Positions 52,221 through 63,274 are shown, counted from the stretch's first letter. The stretch: 64,000 bases of DNA from Steroidobacter gossypii (GCF_016801985.1 NZ_JAEVLS010000002.1:992001-1056000), one strand, 5' to 3'. Notes: generated by a model not told the origin, from the letters alone. Translations and numbers: made by a program.

Positions 52221-52370
52221 GGGGGCATTATGTAGCGCGGTTCTACAATGAAGATACACGCCGTCCTGGTGAGGGAAAGTGAGACGATGACGGCGAGCGC
52301 CTTCAGACAACCCCCGATGAGGGCATGAGGCGAATCGTCAGCGGCGAGGTGGATTGCATTCGCAGGCCGA

Positions 52371-52389
52371 GAAAATGATAATGATTCGC
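52371..52389 (+). promoter_or_regulatory. Fur box
   Basis: GAAAATGATAATGATTCGC matches the 19-base Fur consensus at 15 positions, including the central AATGATAAT core. It lies about 64 bases upstream of the PepSY gene, which is followed by a siderophore-type receptor, so iron repression of both genes is expected. Confidence 0.8.
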
Positions 52390-52452
52390 GTCGAGACTAC
52401 TCTCTAAGCGACCCCCGCCGGCCCGTCGCTTCACTGCTCCGTGAACGCAACC

Positions 52453-53724
52453 ATGTCGATGGGTCGGCAATTCTGGGTGATCGCGCACCGCTGGGCCGGG
52501 CTGACCATCGCATTGTTTCTGGCGGTCGCCGGAATCACCGGCGCGCTGCTCGCGTTCATGCACGAGCTCGAAGCATGGCTGGCCCCACAGGCGCACCTCG
52601 TCAGCGCGCCCACAGCTGATTCGAAGCCGTTGGATTCCGTCGAGCTGCGCGAGCGCATACAGGCGCTCTATCCCGGCGCGGTCATCAACTATTTGCCGCT
52701 GCATGTCGAGCCCGGCCACACCCTGAAGTTGGGGGTGGACCGGCTCGATCCGGTGTCCGGTGCAATCGCTCCATGGTCGCCGACCATGGATGAGGTGTTC
52801 GTCGATCCGTACACCGGCAAGATCGTGGCCGAGCGACTGTGGGGCGATCCCACTCAGGGCGCGATCACGCTGATGACGTTCCTGTATCGGCTGCATTACA
52901 CCCTGGCTTCAGGAAAGATCGGCCGCTACGTGCTCGGAATCGCGGCGCTCGTCTGGACCGTGGATTGTTTCATCGGCTTCTTTCTGACCTTGCCTCAGCG
53001 ACGTAGACGAGAAGCGAGCTGCGCCGAGCAAAGCGCCCGACCGTGGTGGCCGCGCTGGAAGCCGAGCTGGCTGGTCCGCTGGCGCGGCGGCAAGCACAAA
53101 GTCACATTCGATTTGCATCGCGCCGGTGGCTTGTGGCTGTGGCCGCTGTTGTTCGTGTTCGCGTGGTCGAGCGTATCGTTCAACCTCGACGAAGTGTATG
53201 ACCCGGTCATGAAGCTGTTCGGCCAGGAGCAGTTGCTGGACGGGGTGCCTGCGCTGGCGAAGGCTTTGCATGCGCCTACGCTGGATTTTCGCGCAGCCGT
53301 CGAGCGTGGGCGTGAACACGCGCGTCGCGAAGCTGAGCATCGCGGGCTCACGCTCAATCCGGAAGGGTTCAGCGCGCTGCTGTATCGCCCGAAGCAAGGT
53401 GTGTACGTGTACTACTTCACTACGGATCGTGATTTCACCAATCGCGGCGGCAGGACCATGGTGCTGTTCGACGGCAACACTGGAGAGCTGCGCAAAGTGC
53501 GCCTGCCTCAAGGCCAGAACGGGGCCAACACCTTCACCAACTGGATCCTCGCTCTGCACATGGGCTCGGTCTGGGGGCTGCCATACCGCATCGCCGTCAG
53601 CGCGCTCGGCCTGCTGGTCACGATGCTGTCCGTCACGGGTGTGCTCATCTGGATGAAAAAGCGCGAGGCTCGCAGTCTCGCCGCGCTCAAGCTCGGCCGC
53701 GTTCGCAGCGCCGTCGCTCAGTAA
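52453..53724 (+). CDS. PepSY-associated transmembrane protein, iron-regulated
   Basis: This 423-residue inner-membrane protein has four membrane helices (about 10-35, 140-165, 205-230 and 370-395) with conserved histidines (AHRWAGL, FDLHRAGGLWLWPL, LHMGSVWGLP) that suggest heme or flavin electron transfer, and large periplasmic PepSY-like loops. Relatives such as FsrB/PiuB reduce ferric siderophores in the periplasm. ATG 52453 is chosen; GTG 52441 is in frame. A Fur box precedes it and the siderophore receptor gene follows after 24 bases. Confidence 0.87.
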   Translation: MSMGRQFWVIAHRWAGLTIALFLAVAGITGALLAFMHELEAWLAPQAHLVSAPTADSKPLDSVELRERIQALYPGAVINYLPLHVEPGHTLKLGVDRLDPVSGAIAPWSPTMDEVFVDPYTGKIVAERLWGDPTQGAITLMTFLYRLHYTLASGKIGRYVLGIAALVWTVDCFIGFFLTLPQRRRREASCAEQSARPWWPRWKPSWLVRWRGGKHKVTFDLHRAGGLWLWPLLFVFAWSSVSFNLDEVYDPVMKLFGQEQLLDGVPALAKALHAPTLDFRAAVERGREHARREAEHRGLTLNPEGFSALLYRPKQGVYVYYFTTDRDFTNRGGRTMVLFDGNTGELRKVRLPQGQNGANTFTNWILALHMGSVWGLPYRIAVSALGLLVTMLSVTGVLIWMKKREARSLAALKLGRVRSAVAQ

Positions 53725-53748
53725 TCGAATCTGTTGGGAGTTGACCTC

Positions 53749-55857
53749 ATGATCAAAAAAGAATGCGTCGCCGTGTCCGCGCTGGTCGTCACGGTTCTTG
53801 CTGGAAACGCCAATGCGGCCGATTCGGCGCGCGGACTCGAAGAGGTGATGGTGACCTCCAGCCGCATCGATCGCCCGCTGAGCACCATTCCCAACACCGT
53901 GACGGTCATCAGCTCGGCGGAACTGGAACAGCAGCTGGCGATTCACAACGACATCTCGACCGTGCTGGGCAACTTGATTCCCAGCTTTTCGCCCAGCCGT
54001 CAGAAGATGACCAACGCCGGCGAGAGCCTGCGCGGTCGCAAGCCGCTTTACATGATCGACGGTGTGCCGCAGTCGAGCCCATTGCGCGAGGGCGGTCGCG
54101 ATGGGCACATCATCGACTCCGCCGTGCTGTCGCGGGTGGAAGTCCTGCACGGAGCGAACGCGATTCACGGCCTTGGTGCGTCCGGCGGCATCATCAACCT
54201 GATTACCAGGCGCCCATCCGAGAAGTTCGAGCAGAGTGTCCGTGTCGACAGCACGTTCCAGACCGAGGATGTGGGCGAGAGCGCCGATTACGGCGTGACG
54301 TACAGCATCTCGAATCGCTTCGGCAACGCCGATGTGCTGGCGAGCTTGAGCTATCGCGAGGCGGGCATTGCCTACGACGCCAACGGCGACGTCATCGGCT
54401 CCGACAACACGCAGGGCGACACCATGGACTCGCGCACGATCAATGCGTTCATCAAGACCGGCTACGAGTGGGACGATCAGCGCGTCGAAGTGATGTTCAA
54501 CCGATACGACATCGAGGGCAACAACGACTGGATCTCGATTCCCGGCAACGTCGCGACCGGCACGCCGAGCAGCGCGGTGAGGGGCTTCATCGAAGGCGAG
54601 GGCGCACGTAACAAAGTCACGAATCTGGCGCTCACCTATACGAACGAAGTGTTCCTTGGTCAGAACCTGCGCGCGCAGATCTTCAGTCAGGATCTGGAAG
54701 CGACCTACGGCGCCGAGGCGACGCCGCTGGATACCTTCCAGGATCCGGCGTACGGCCCCAATCTGATCGATCAGTCGCAGAACAACTCGGAGAAGCAGGG
54801 CGTCAAGCTGACGCTGTCCAAGCGCGACATCGCCGGACTGCCGGTCACCGTGGTGTACGGCTTCGACGTGCTGATCGATGAGACCTGGCAGGAGCTGATT
54901 CAAACGGGGCGCAGCTGGGTGCCGAAGTCGCGTTATGAGAATTACGCGTCGTTCCTGCAACTGGATTACACCGGCATCGACCGTCTGACGCTCACCGGCG
55001 GCTTGCGTTACGAGGACGCCAAGCTCGAAGTCGATGACTTCACCACGCTCGCTTCAGCCGGCAGCCGGTTCGTCAGAGGCGGCGAGCCGTCATTCTCGGA
55101 GACGCTGTACAACATCGGGGCGACTTACCGCCTGACCGATGCATGGCGCGTGTTCGCCAACCGGGCCGAGGCGTTCTCGATGCCCGATGTCGGGCGCGTG
55201 TTACGCGGCATCAACATTCCCAATCAGAGCGTCGAGAGCTTCCTCGATCTCCAGCCCGTGCTCACCGAGAACACCGAGGTCGGCCTCGAGTTCAAAAACG
55301 CCGTGCTGGATGCGCAGGTCGCGTACTTCCGTTCCAGCTCCGATCTGGGCCAGCGTCTGCAGCGGGGCAGCGACGGAATCTATTCGGTGCAGCGGGAGAA
55401 AACGCAGATCGATGGCGTCGAGTTTCGCACCGCCTGGCATGCCACCGACGCCGACACATTCGGTATCCGATATGCACACACCGACGGTCGCTACGACTCC
55501 AACGCCGATGGCCGCGTCGATGCGGATCTCGGCGGCGCGAACGTCGCGCCGGACCGCGTCAATGTGAGTTGGGACCGAGCCTGGTCACCGGCCGTGAGCT
55601 CGCGCCTGCAGGTCAATCATCTGCTGGATCGCGACTTCGAAAACAGCGCCGGCGTCACGACGGTCGAGTTCGACGGCTACACCACGGTCGATGTGAGCGC
55701 CGACATCGCCGCCTTCGGCGGCACGGTGAGCGCGGCGGTCCAGAATCTGACCAACGAGGATTATTTCACCTATCACTCGCAGACCAACGCCATCGACGTG
55801 CGCTACTTCAAGGGCATCGGCCGGACCTTCCGGCTGCAATATCAGGTGGGGTTCTGA
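53749..55857 (+). CDS. TonB-dependent siderophore receptor
   Basis: This 702-residue outer-membrane receptor has a signal peptide (about 1-25, GNANA), a TonB-box-like start (LEEVMVTSSRID), a plug domain (about 30-150; KPLYMIDGVPQSSP, VEVLHGANAIHGLGASGGIINLITRRP in part) and a 22-stranded barrel ending QYQVGF. Its proximity to the Fur box and PepSY reductase gene supports import of a ferric siderophore. TGGGAG precedes ATG 53749. The last 16 bases overlap the convergent small gene. Confidence 0.9.
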   Translation: MIKKECVAVSALVVTVLAGNANAADSARGLEEVMVTSSRIDRPLSTIPNTVTVISSAELEQQLAIHNDISTVLGNLIPSFSPSRQKMTNAGESLRGRKPLYMIDGVPQSSPLREGGRDGHIIDSAVLSRVEVLHGANAIHGLGASGGIINLITRRPSEKFEQSVRVDSTFQTEDVGESADYGVTYSISNRFGNADVLASLSYREAGIAYDANGDVIGSDNTQGDTMDSRTINAFIKTGYEWDDQRVEVMFNRYDIEGNNDWISIPGNVATGTPSSAVRGFIEGEGARNKVTNLALTYTNEVFLGQNLRAQIFSQDLEATYGAEATPLDTFQDPAYGPNLIDQSQNNSEKQGVKLTLSKRDIAGLPVTVVYGFDVLIDETWQELIQTGRSWVPKSRYENYASFLQLDYTGIDRLTLTGGLRYEDAKLEVDDFTTLASAGSRFVRGGEPSFSETLYNIGATYRLTDAWRVFANRAEAFSMPDVGRVLRGINIPNQSVESFLDLQPVLTENTEVGLEFKNAVLDAQVAYFRSSSDLGQRLQRGSDGIYSVQREKTQIDGVEFRTAWHATDADTFGIRYAHTDGRYDSNADGRVDADLGGANVAPDRVNVSWDRAWSPAVSSRLQVNHLLDRDFENSAGVTTVEFDGYTTVDVSADIAAFGGTVSAAVQNLTNEDYFTYHSQTNAIDVRYFKGIGRTFRLQYQVGF

Positions 55858-56336
55858 CGCGACAGCGCTCGTTCCTTGAGTACCGCGGCGACGGCCTCGC
55901 GAGCTTCGGTCTCGGTGGTTCCAGGAGGAAACTCGAACACCTCCTGGCTATCGAACGGATTGGTGAATCGCACCGGCTCGCCGCGGGCGAGTTGACCCGA
56001 GTCGGACCACTGCGATGAGGATGTTTGCTGTGCCGTGGGCGCCGTGGACGACGAGTCGTTGCGCTCGGACGGCTTGAGCACGTGCGCGGCGCCGGCGATC
56101 GCTACGATCGCAATGATTGCGACGGGCAGACGCGAGGGGCGGTGTGTGGATGCTGGCAAAGCATCCGGTTCGAGCGACAACACGATCGCTGTCGGTTTCG
56201 ACGGCTGCAAAGCCTGCGCCGCCTTGGGCGGGTCGATCGGCATCGCATCGGACAGCGCCAGCAGCTCCTGTGCGCTCAGTTCCACCTCCGTGTCTGCCGC
56301 TTCGATCTGCGGAATGACCTGGGTCGATTCGCTCAT
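55842..56336 (-). CDS. Membrane-anchored hypothetical protein
   Basis: This 164-residue protein has an acidic cytoplasmic N-terminal region (about 1-75), one membrane helix (about 82-100; LPVAIIAIVAIAGAAHVL), a Ser/Thr-rich linker and a periplasmic segment with TNPFDSQEVFEFPPGTTETEA. GGGAGG stands seven bases before the ATG at 56336, so the start is secure. No family is recognised; the layout resembles small anti-sigma or stalk proteins, but that is not evidence of function. Confidence 0.65.
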   Translation of the reverse strand: MSESTQVIPQIEAADTEVELSAQELLALSDAMPIDPPKAAQALQPSKPTAIVLSLEPDALPASTHRPSRLPVAIIAIVAIAGAAHVLKPSERNDSSSTAPTAQQTSSSQWSDSGQLARGEPVRFTNPFDSQEVFEFPPGTTETEAREAVAAVLKERALSRQNPT

Positions 56337-56500
56337 GAAGTTCCTCCCTTTCGGAACTACACGTAGAGTGGACCGGATGAGTTCCTCACCACCATTCGGA
56401 TCACGGAGAAACGTGACCGGAATCACAATACCCCGCACCTCGCCGCGATATGACAAATGCACATTCATAATGGCGCGAGCTTCAAAGAACCGGAGGATCC

Positions 56501-56713
56501 ATGAAGGGCGCCTTGATTTCGGGAATGGTAGTTGCACTGGCCGGTGCGTTCGTCGTCTTCAAAGGCGTGAGCTACACGCGCGAGGAAAGCGTGATCAAAT
56601 TCGGCAGCCTCGAGGCCAAGATGCAGCAGAAACATCGGGTGCCGGAATGGATCGGCGGGGTTGCGTTGGGCGCGGGATTGGTGCTGGTGATCGTGGGGCT
56701 GAGGAAGCGCTGA
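56501..56713 (+). CDS. DUF3185 family small membrane protein
   Basis: This 70-residue protein has two membrane helices (about 3-22 and 50-67) with a short basic loop and matches DUF3185, whose function is unknown. GGAGG lies just upstream of the ATG. It is followed after 97 bases by the aldo/keto reductase gene. Confidence 0.8.
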   Translation: MKGALISGMVVALAGAFVVFKGVSYTREESVIKFGSLEAKMQQKHRVPEWIGGVALGAGLVLVIVGLRKR

Positions 56714-56810
56714 TTCGTTCGACAGCGTACGAAGGAATCACCGACGCCAGGCGGCGATTGACGGGTCGACGGCAGAGGCGGAGGCTGTGGGCTTTCCAGC
56801 GGAGACCACC

Positions 56811-57671
<861 letters not shown>

Positions 57672-57675
57672 CGCG

Positions 57676-60600
57676 TCAATGAAAGTCGCGTGACGGCACA
57701 CGCAGGACGCCCAGCCAGTGGCTGTGGTCGAATAACGCCTGCGCCACGACGGTTTTGACGCCGCTCTCGTGCTGGAACGTGCCGCGAACCTCCAGTAGCG
57801 AAGCGCCCAGAAAGGCCGCGCGAAACGCTTGCGCGACTCGATTCCAGACAATGATTTGCACGATGCCGGTTTCATCTTCGACAGTCATGAAAGTCGTGTG
57901 GTTGGCGGTGCTCGGGGTCTGACGCAGCGTGACCAGCCCGACGAAGCGAACCTCGGCGCCATGTTCGGAGTCCAGCACCTCCCGAGTGGATTGGATGCGC
58001 CGTCGAATCAGACGGTCGCGCAGCAGCGCCACCGGATGGCGACGTAGCGATAGCCCCGTGCTGCGGAAATCCGCCAGGATGTTTTGACCTTCGCTGGGAG
58101 AGCGCAGCAGGGGAGTGGCTTCGTTCGGCGGCGCATCGGCCAACAGCGCATAGTCGGTTTCCACGCCGGCAAGCGTCCAAGCAGCGTGATGACGGTTGCC
58201 CGCCAGCGCAGACAGCGCATTCGCGCCGGCCAATAATTCCAGATCGCGGCGAGACAACTGACTGCGGTGAACCAGATCGCCCGTGTCGGAGAATGGGCGA
58301 GCGTTGCGTGCGCTCAGCAACTGCGCGACTGCCGCTTCGCCCAAGCCCTTGACCAGCCGCAGCCCGAGTCGCAACGCTGGTGCTCGTCCCGGCGAATCGA
58401 CTTCGAGCGTGCAGTCCCATTCGCTTCGGGTCACATCGATGGCGCGAACCTCGACGCCGTGTTCCCGAACGTCACGAACGATCTGCGACGGCGTGTAGAA
58501 GCCCATCGGCTGACTGTTGATCAGGCCCGCGGCGAACGCCGCCGGCGAATGGCATTTCAGCCAGCCGCTGGCATAGGCGATGGCGGCGAAACTGGCGGCG
58601 TGACTTTCGGGAAAGCCATAGGCCGAAAATCCTTGCAGCTGTCGCCATAGTTGATCGGCGAACTGCTCGCTGTAGCCGCGCTCTCGCAATCCTCGTAGCA
58701 GCTTCTCGTGAAACCCCGCCAGGTTGCCGTGGCGGCGCCATGCGGCCATCGCTCGACGAAGCGCATCGGCTTCGCCCAGCGTAAAGCCCGCGGCCACGAC
58801 CGCCAGCTCCATGGCTTGTTCCTGCCAGATAGGAACGCCATTGGTGCGTTCGAGCACCCTGCGCACCGCTTCGCTCGGATAGGTGGTGGGCTCCAGGCCC
58901 ATGCGTCGGCGCAAGTAGGGATGCACCATGTCGCCGACGATGGGACCGGGGCGCACCAGACCGATCTCGATCACCAGATCGTAGAATTGCCGCGGCTGCA
59001 GTCGAGGCAGCATCGACATCTGAGCACGCGATTCGATCTGAAACACGCCGACTGTATCCGCGCGACAAAACATTTCGTAGGTCTGCGGATCCTCGCTCGG
59101 GATCGTTCTCATGGTCAGTGAGTCGCCGGTGGCGCGATTGTGCAGTTCGAGCGTCCGGCGAATGGCCGTCAGCATCCCCAAGGCAAGCACGTCCACCTTC
59201 AGCAATCCCAGCGATTCGAGATCGTCCTTGTCCCACTGAATGACAGTTCGATTCGGCATGCTGGCGTTCTCGATGGGCACCAGCTCATCCAACCGCTGCG
59301 CAGCGATCACAAATCCGCCCACGTGTTGGGAGAGATGGCGCGGGAACCGCACGATCTCGGCCACCAGTTGCATCAACCGTTCCACCATGGGATTGCCGGC
59401 ATCGAAACCGGCTTCGGCAAGCCAGTTCGGCAGCTCCTGCGGGTCGTCGGTTTCGCGTCGAGCCAACGCGCCAATCAAGCGTTCGATCTGCAGCAGGTCG
59501 AAGCCGAGCGCTTTGCCAACGTCCCGAAGTGCGCTCTTCAATCGATACGTGATGACGGTCGCGGCGATGCCGGCGCGATGACGGCCATAGCGCTCGTATA
59601 GATACTGCATGACTTCTTCGCGGCGTTCGTGTTCGAAGTCCACGTCGATATCGGGCGGCTCGTGGCGCTCCTTGCTGATGAAGCGCTCGAACAGCACCGA
59701 CTGCCGCGACGGATCGACGATGGTGATGCCGAGGCAGTAGCAGATGACGGAGTTGGCGGCCGAGCCGCGTCCCTGGCACAGGATGCCGCGGCTTCTGGCG
59801 AATCTCACCAGGTCATGGACGGTCAAGAAGAAATGTTCGTAGCGCAGTTCGGCGACCAGCGAGAGCTCGTGTTCGAGCAGTGTCTGCACGTGCTCGGGAA
59901 TCTGCTCGGGCCAGCGCTCAGCCGCGCCTTCGTACGACAGCTTGCGCAGCCAGCTCGCGGCCGTATGTCCTGCCGGGACCAACTCGGCGGGGAACTGATA
60001 TTTGATCTCATCCAACGAAAATTGACATTGCTCGGCCACGCGGACGCTTTCAACCAGCCACTCGGCGGGATAGCGCGCCGCCAGCGTCTTGATGGCGTGG
60101 AGGTGCCGATCGCGGTTGGGTTCGAGCGCATACCCGCACTGTGACAACGGAGTGCGCAGACGGATCGCGGTCAGCACATCCAGGAGCGGCTTGCGATCGC
60201 GTACGTGCATCAGTACGCCGCCGCAGGCAGTCACGGGCAGGTTCAGTGTTTGCGACAGGTGGCGTGCGCGATCGACGTGCTCGCGATCATGGCCGTCGTG
60301 ATGCAGCTCCACGCCAATCCAGAGGCGGCCTGGAAATTTCGTCCGCAGCCAGTCGCCATCGCCTTCCGCGTCGTCATCGCCGGGCAGCCATATCAAACAA
60401 CACTCATCGAGCGCGCCGTCCAGCCAGGCGCGCTCGAGTGTGTATGTGCCTTTGACGGCCGCGCGCCGCGCCTTTGTGATCAGGCGACACAGGTGGCCGT
60501 AACCACGACGGGACTGCGCAAGCGCGATGACGGTCAACCCGTCGGCGCACGTGAGCGTCGCGCCCACGATCAGAGGAAGGTTGTGTTTTTTAGCGGCCTC

Positions 60601-60750
60601 ATGGGCGCGCACTACGCCCGCGACGCTGCACTCGTCGGTGATGGCGATGGCGCGATAGCCCAGTTCCGCCGCGCGCTCGACCAGTTCCTCAGGAAACGAC
60701 GCGCCTCTCAGGAATGAGAAGTTGCTCAAGGCGTGCAGCTCGGCGTACAT
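57676..60750 (-). CDS. dnaE2: Error-prone DNA polymerase DnaE2 (ImuC)
   Basis: This 1024-residue C-family polymerase extends DNA past lesions with ImuA and ImuB. It has an N-terminal PHP domain (about 1-200; YAELHALSNFSFLRGAS), catalytic aspartates in PPDIDVDFEHERREEVMQYL, a helix-hairpin-helix region and an OB-fold near the end (RFVGLVTLRQTPS, DETGIVQIIVWN). The length fits DnaE2 (about 1030-1080) rather than replicative DnaE1 (about 1160). It is the last gene of a LexA-controlled unit, 3 bases after imuB. Confidence 0.95.
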   Translation of the reverse strand: MYAELHALSNFSFLRGASFPEELVERAAELGYRAIAITDECSVAGVVRAHEAAKKHNLPLIVGATLTCADGLTVIALAQSRRGYGHLCRLITKARRAAVKGTYTLERAWLDGALDECCLIWLPGDDDAEGDGDWLRTKFPGRLWIGVELHHDGHDREHVDRARHLSQTLNLPVTACGGVLMHVRDRKPLLDVLTAIRLRTPLSQCGYALEPNRDRHLHAIKTLAARYPAEWLVESVRVAEQCQFSLDEIKYQFPAELVPAGHTAASWLRKLSYEGAAERWPEQIPEHVQTLLEHELSLVAELRYEHFFLTVHDLVRFARSRGILCQGRGSAANSVICYCLGITIVDPSRQSVLFERFISKERHEPPDIDVDFEHERREEVMQYLYERYGRHRAGIAATVITYRLKSALRDVGKALGFDLLQIERLIGALARRETDDPQELPNWLAEAGFDAGNPMVERLMQLVAEIVRFPRHLSQHVGGFVIAAQRLDELVPIENASMPNRTVIQWDKDDLESLGLLKVDVLALGMLTAIRRTLELHNRATGDSLTMRTIPSEDPQTYEMFCRADTVGVFQIESRAQMSMLPRLQPRQFYDLVIEIGLVRPGPIVGDMVHPYLRRRMGLEPTTYPSEAVRRVLERTNGVPIWQEQAMELAVVAAGFTLGEADALRRAMAAWRRHGNLAGFHEKLLRGLRERGYSEQFADQLWRQLQGFSAYGFPESHAASFAAIAYASGWLKCHSPAAFAAGLINSQPMGFYTPSQIVRDVREHGVEVRAIDVTRSEWDCTLEVDSPGRAPALRLGLRLVKGLGEAAVAQLLSARNARPFSDTGDLVHRSQLSRRDLELLAGANALSALAGNRHHAAWTLAGVETDYALLADAPPNEATPLLRSPSEGQNILADFRSTGLSLRRHPVALLRDRLIRRRIQSTREVLDSEHGAEVRFVGLVTLRQTPSTANHTTFMTVEDETGIVQIIVWNRVAQAFRAAFLGASLLEVRGTFQHESGVKTVVAQALFDHSHWLGVLRVPSRDFH

Positions 60751-60753
60751 CGC

Positions 60754-62346
60754 TCATCCAAACAGCCCGTGCACGAACCATTGATGAGGGGACATCAAGT
60801 CGCGGAAGATCCAGCAAGCCACGCCGTCTCGCCTGCGCGCTCGGTAATACGCGCGCCGCACGCTCGCGCCTTCCCAAGCCTCGGTCTCGATCGTCTCCGG
60901 GCTCGATTCGATCCGAAACATCCCCTGACGATATTCGCGTGTTGCAGGTCTCGGCTCGCGAAACAGCCACAGCGGTCGCCGGGGCAAACGGGGCGGGGTG
61001 GAGATGGCCGTCAATGTTTGCGACGGCGGCTCCGCGCACTGCGCTCGTTCCGGCAGATGATGAGCGCGGACGGTCAATGCGCGAATCGCATTCACACCAA
61101 AACGACTCTGCAACTGCTCGAGCAGACGAGCTTTGAGCTCGGACGCAGAGGGAACATCCGTGCGCGTGGCCGGGTCCATGGCAAGCGACTGATTGCGGGG
61201 ATGGGCCACGAGCAATCGAGGCGCGTCGATCAACACTTCACGCACTGGCGCACGCAGCACCAATCGATCGAGGTGTTCGCGCAGCAAGGTGGCCACATGC
61301 GCCGTATCGGCCGTTGCCTGCTGTAGACGAATCGCTACGGGCGTGGAGCCTTCGCGGTGTTTCAACGTGATCAGAAGCTCGTCGATGCTGCGGGCCGAGC
61401 CAATCAGTGTGCGTTTCAAGCGAGCCAGCGGACGTTCCAACAGTTTCTCGAGCAGCGCCGTCGTTTCAATCTCGAAGTCCAGCAGAATCCGATCGTGATA
61501 ACTGGGCGGTGTCGACCACCCATGATGCAGCCAGGCCGTGCGGCCCATGGCCTGTTGCAGCTCGCGAACCGGCCCGGCGCCGATACGCCGGGCCAGATCC
61601 TTGCGCGACAATCGCATCAGATCCGCAAGCGTCGTCACGCCGAAGCGCGTCAATTGCAGTTCGATCGGCAAAGGCCATTGCAGGCTTGCGATCGGCAGCG
61701 AGCCGAGCGCCTCCGCGAGCTCGCGTGGCAGGCAGACGCGCGGCGCGCTGTAGGCTCGAGCAAGCCACTGCGCGCTTCGAGCGGTGGGGGCGAGAGCGAG
61801 TTGCAGACCTGCATTGAGCCCGCTGAGATCGGCTTGTATGCGCTCCATGAGTGCGGCGTGTCCGCCAAACAAACGAAAACTGCCGCGCACTTCCAGCAAC
61901 ACTTCATTCGGCGGCTGCATGCTGACCGCCGAGGTGTACTTCAGGCATTCGTCCGCGATACGTTCGAGCAGGCGTGCCTCGGCTGAAGCATCGCGTGAGA
62001 TCAGCGTGAGCGAGCTGCACAAGGCGATCGCGGCATTCATGCGATGACCGGGGCGAACGCCCTGGTTCCAAGCCTGCTCATTGCAAGCCACCACATGTTT
62101 CAACCGATCGTCGTCGATCACGGCCCACGCTGAACCATCGAGCATCGCACGTCGATCCAACGGCGCCGCGTTATAGGCCGCTGCGAGTGACAGATTGGCA
62201 AAGTGCAAGGCCAGCCACGCCTGCGATCGGCGCCGTGAGGCAGAGGGCGCAGGGGGGGGCGCCGGCAAAGATTCCGTGAGCCGCGGCGGCGGCGTCACCG
62301 GCCGAGCCGGCACTTCGAACAGCAGCAGTTGAGCGGAGGCGGCCAT
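60754..62346 (-). CDS. imuB: ImuB, Y-family polymerase-like protein
   Basis: This 530-residue protein has the fold of DNA polymerase Y (about 35-330; WLALHFANLSLAA at the palm start), but the metal-binding aspartates of active polymerases are missing, as is normal for ImuB. It acts as an adaptor that brings DnaE2 and ImuA to the beta clamp. The C-terminal part (about 400-530) is the typical ImuB tail (RPLWLFREPRPA, WFVHGLFG). imuA lies two bases upstream. Confidence 0.93.
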   Translation of the reverse strand: MAASAQLLLFEVPARPVTPPPRLTESLPAPPPAPSASRRRSQAWLALHFANLSLAAAYNAAPLDRRAMLDGSAWAVIDDDRLKHVVACNEQAWNQGVRPGHRMNAAIALCSSLTLISRDASAEARLLERIADECLKYTSAVSMQPPNEVLLEVRGSFRLFGGHAALMERIQADLSGLNAGLQLALAPTARSAQWLARAYSAPRVCLPRELAEALGSLPIASLQWPLPIELQLTRFGVTTLADLMRLSRKDLARRIGAGPVRELQQAMGRTAWLHHGWSTPPSYHDRILLDFEIETTALLEKLLERPLARLKRTLIGSARSIDELLITLKHREGSTPVAIRLQQATADTAHVATLLREHLDRLVLRAPVREVLIDAPRLLVAHPRNQSLAMDPATRTDVPSASELKARLLEQLQSRFGVNAIRALTVRAHHLPERAQCAEPPSQTLTAISTPPRLPRRPLWLFREPRPATREYRQGMFRIESSPETIETEAWEGASVRRAYYRARRRDGVACWIFRDLMSPHQWFVHGLFG

Positions 62347-62348
62347 CG

Positions 62349-62999
62349 CTATCTCGCCTCGCGCGTGACGCGATCCACATCGGAAGGCGCAATGCGCACG
62401 ATGCTGGGTCGGCGGCCTTGCATCTTCAGAATCGCAAGCTCGAGCTCGTCCACTTGCGGCCGGAGCGCGATTCGCAGCGTGGCTGGCGAGGCGAGACGAG
62501 TCTCACTCGTCGGTCGAAACAACACGCCCACGCTCCGGCCCGTCATGGCGGCGAGCTTGAGCGTTCGTAACGCCGCAGGCTTCAAGTGCCGCGTCCATGC
62601 GATGACTGCGAGACACGCGCCCGAGCGCAGCGCCTGAGTCATCGCCCATTGCAGGTCGGCGGGTTGCGATATCGAACACACCCAATGGTCGTTGGGCGCG
62701 AGGCCGTATTGAGTGAGTGCGATCGCGTGCAATTCGAATGGAGGCGACAACCACAACACGATTTTGGGGGCCGTAAGCGCCGAGGCGCCCTGCGCCGTGC
62801 GCAGCAGGCCGACGAGCAGTCTCAGCTCGCCAATGCCATGATCGTCACACAGCAATTCGATGAGCGAGGGCAGCGGCCAGCCGCCGCCGAGGGCTCGATC
62901 CAAGGGCTGGTAGCCGGTCGAGACGCATTGAGATTGAACGGGCGCGAGCGACTCTGCACGCCACAGCAGCGGAATGTCGGCGAGCGTGACGGTGTTCAT
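62349..62999 (-). CDS. imuA: ImuA, SOS mutagenesis accessory protein
   Basis: This 216-residue RecA-like protein shows GYQPLDRALGGGWPLPSLIELL, the ImuA start, with a degenerate P-loop (quoted parts: LDRALGGGWPLPSLIEL). It partners ImuB and DnaE2 in translesion synthesis. The gene lies three bases after the zinc-ribbon gene, so all four are probably one transcript. Confidence 0.92.
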   Translation of the reverse strand: MNTVTLADIPLLWRAESLAPVQSQCVSTGYQPLDRALGGGWPLPSLIELLCDDHGIGELRLLVGLLRTAQGASALTAPKIVLWLSPPFELHAIALTQYGLAPNDHWVCSISQPADLQWAMTQALRSGACLAVIAWTRHLKPAALRTLKLAAMTGRSVGVLFRPTSETRLASPATLRIALRPQVDELELAILKMQGRRPSIVRIAPSDVDRVTREAR

Positions 63000-63002
63000 C
63001 GC

Positions 63003-63260
63003 TCACTCCCGTTCCCGGCGGCGCTGATTGATCTTCGACCACGCTTGTATGGCCGGGCTGCTCGATGGCGGCCGCCGCGCTTTGGGTCGATCTTCGAACG
63101 CGCGCGTCAACGCGACGGGATCCAGACACACGATCGTGCAATTGGCGCAGGAGAACAGGGCCGTCGTCACTCGCGATCCGTCCGCGCGCGTGAACACCAC
63201 GCGCTGGAACACGGTGCCATTGCAAGTGGGACAACAAATGTGATCGGGCCGGTCCGGCAT
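63003..63260 (-). CDS. Zinc-ribbon protein at the head of the imu operon
   Basis: This 85-residue protein has two CxxC pairs, C10-PT-C13 and C38-AN-C41, separated by a beta-hairpin (GTVFQRVVFTRADGSRV), the plan of a small zinc ribbon. The tail is basic (Arg/Lys-rich, ending RRRERE). ATG 63260 is preferred; a GTG at 63275 lies inside the LexA box. It is first in a LexA-controlled operon, three bases before imuA, so a DNA-damage role is likely but undocumented. Confidence 0.75.
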   Translation of the reverse strand: MPDRPDHICCPTCNGTVFQRVVFTRADGSRVTTALFSCANCTIVCLDPVALTRAFEDRPKARRPPSSSPAIQAWSKINQRRRERE

Positions 63261-63274
63261 GACGAAGCGTTGCA

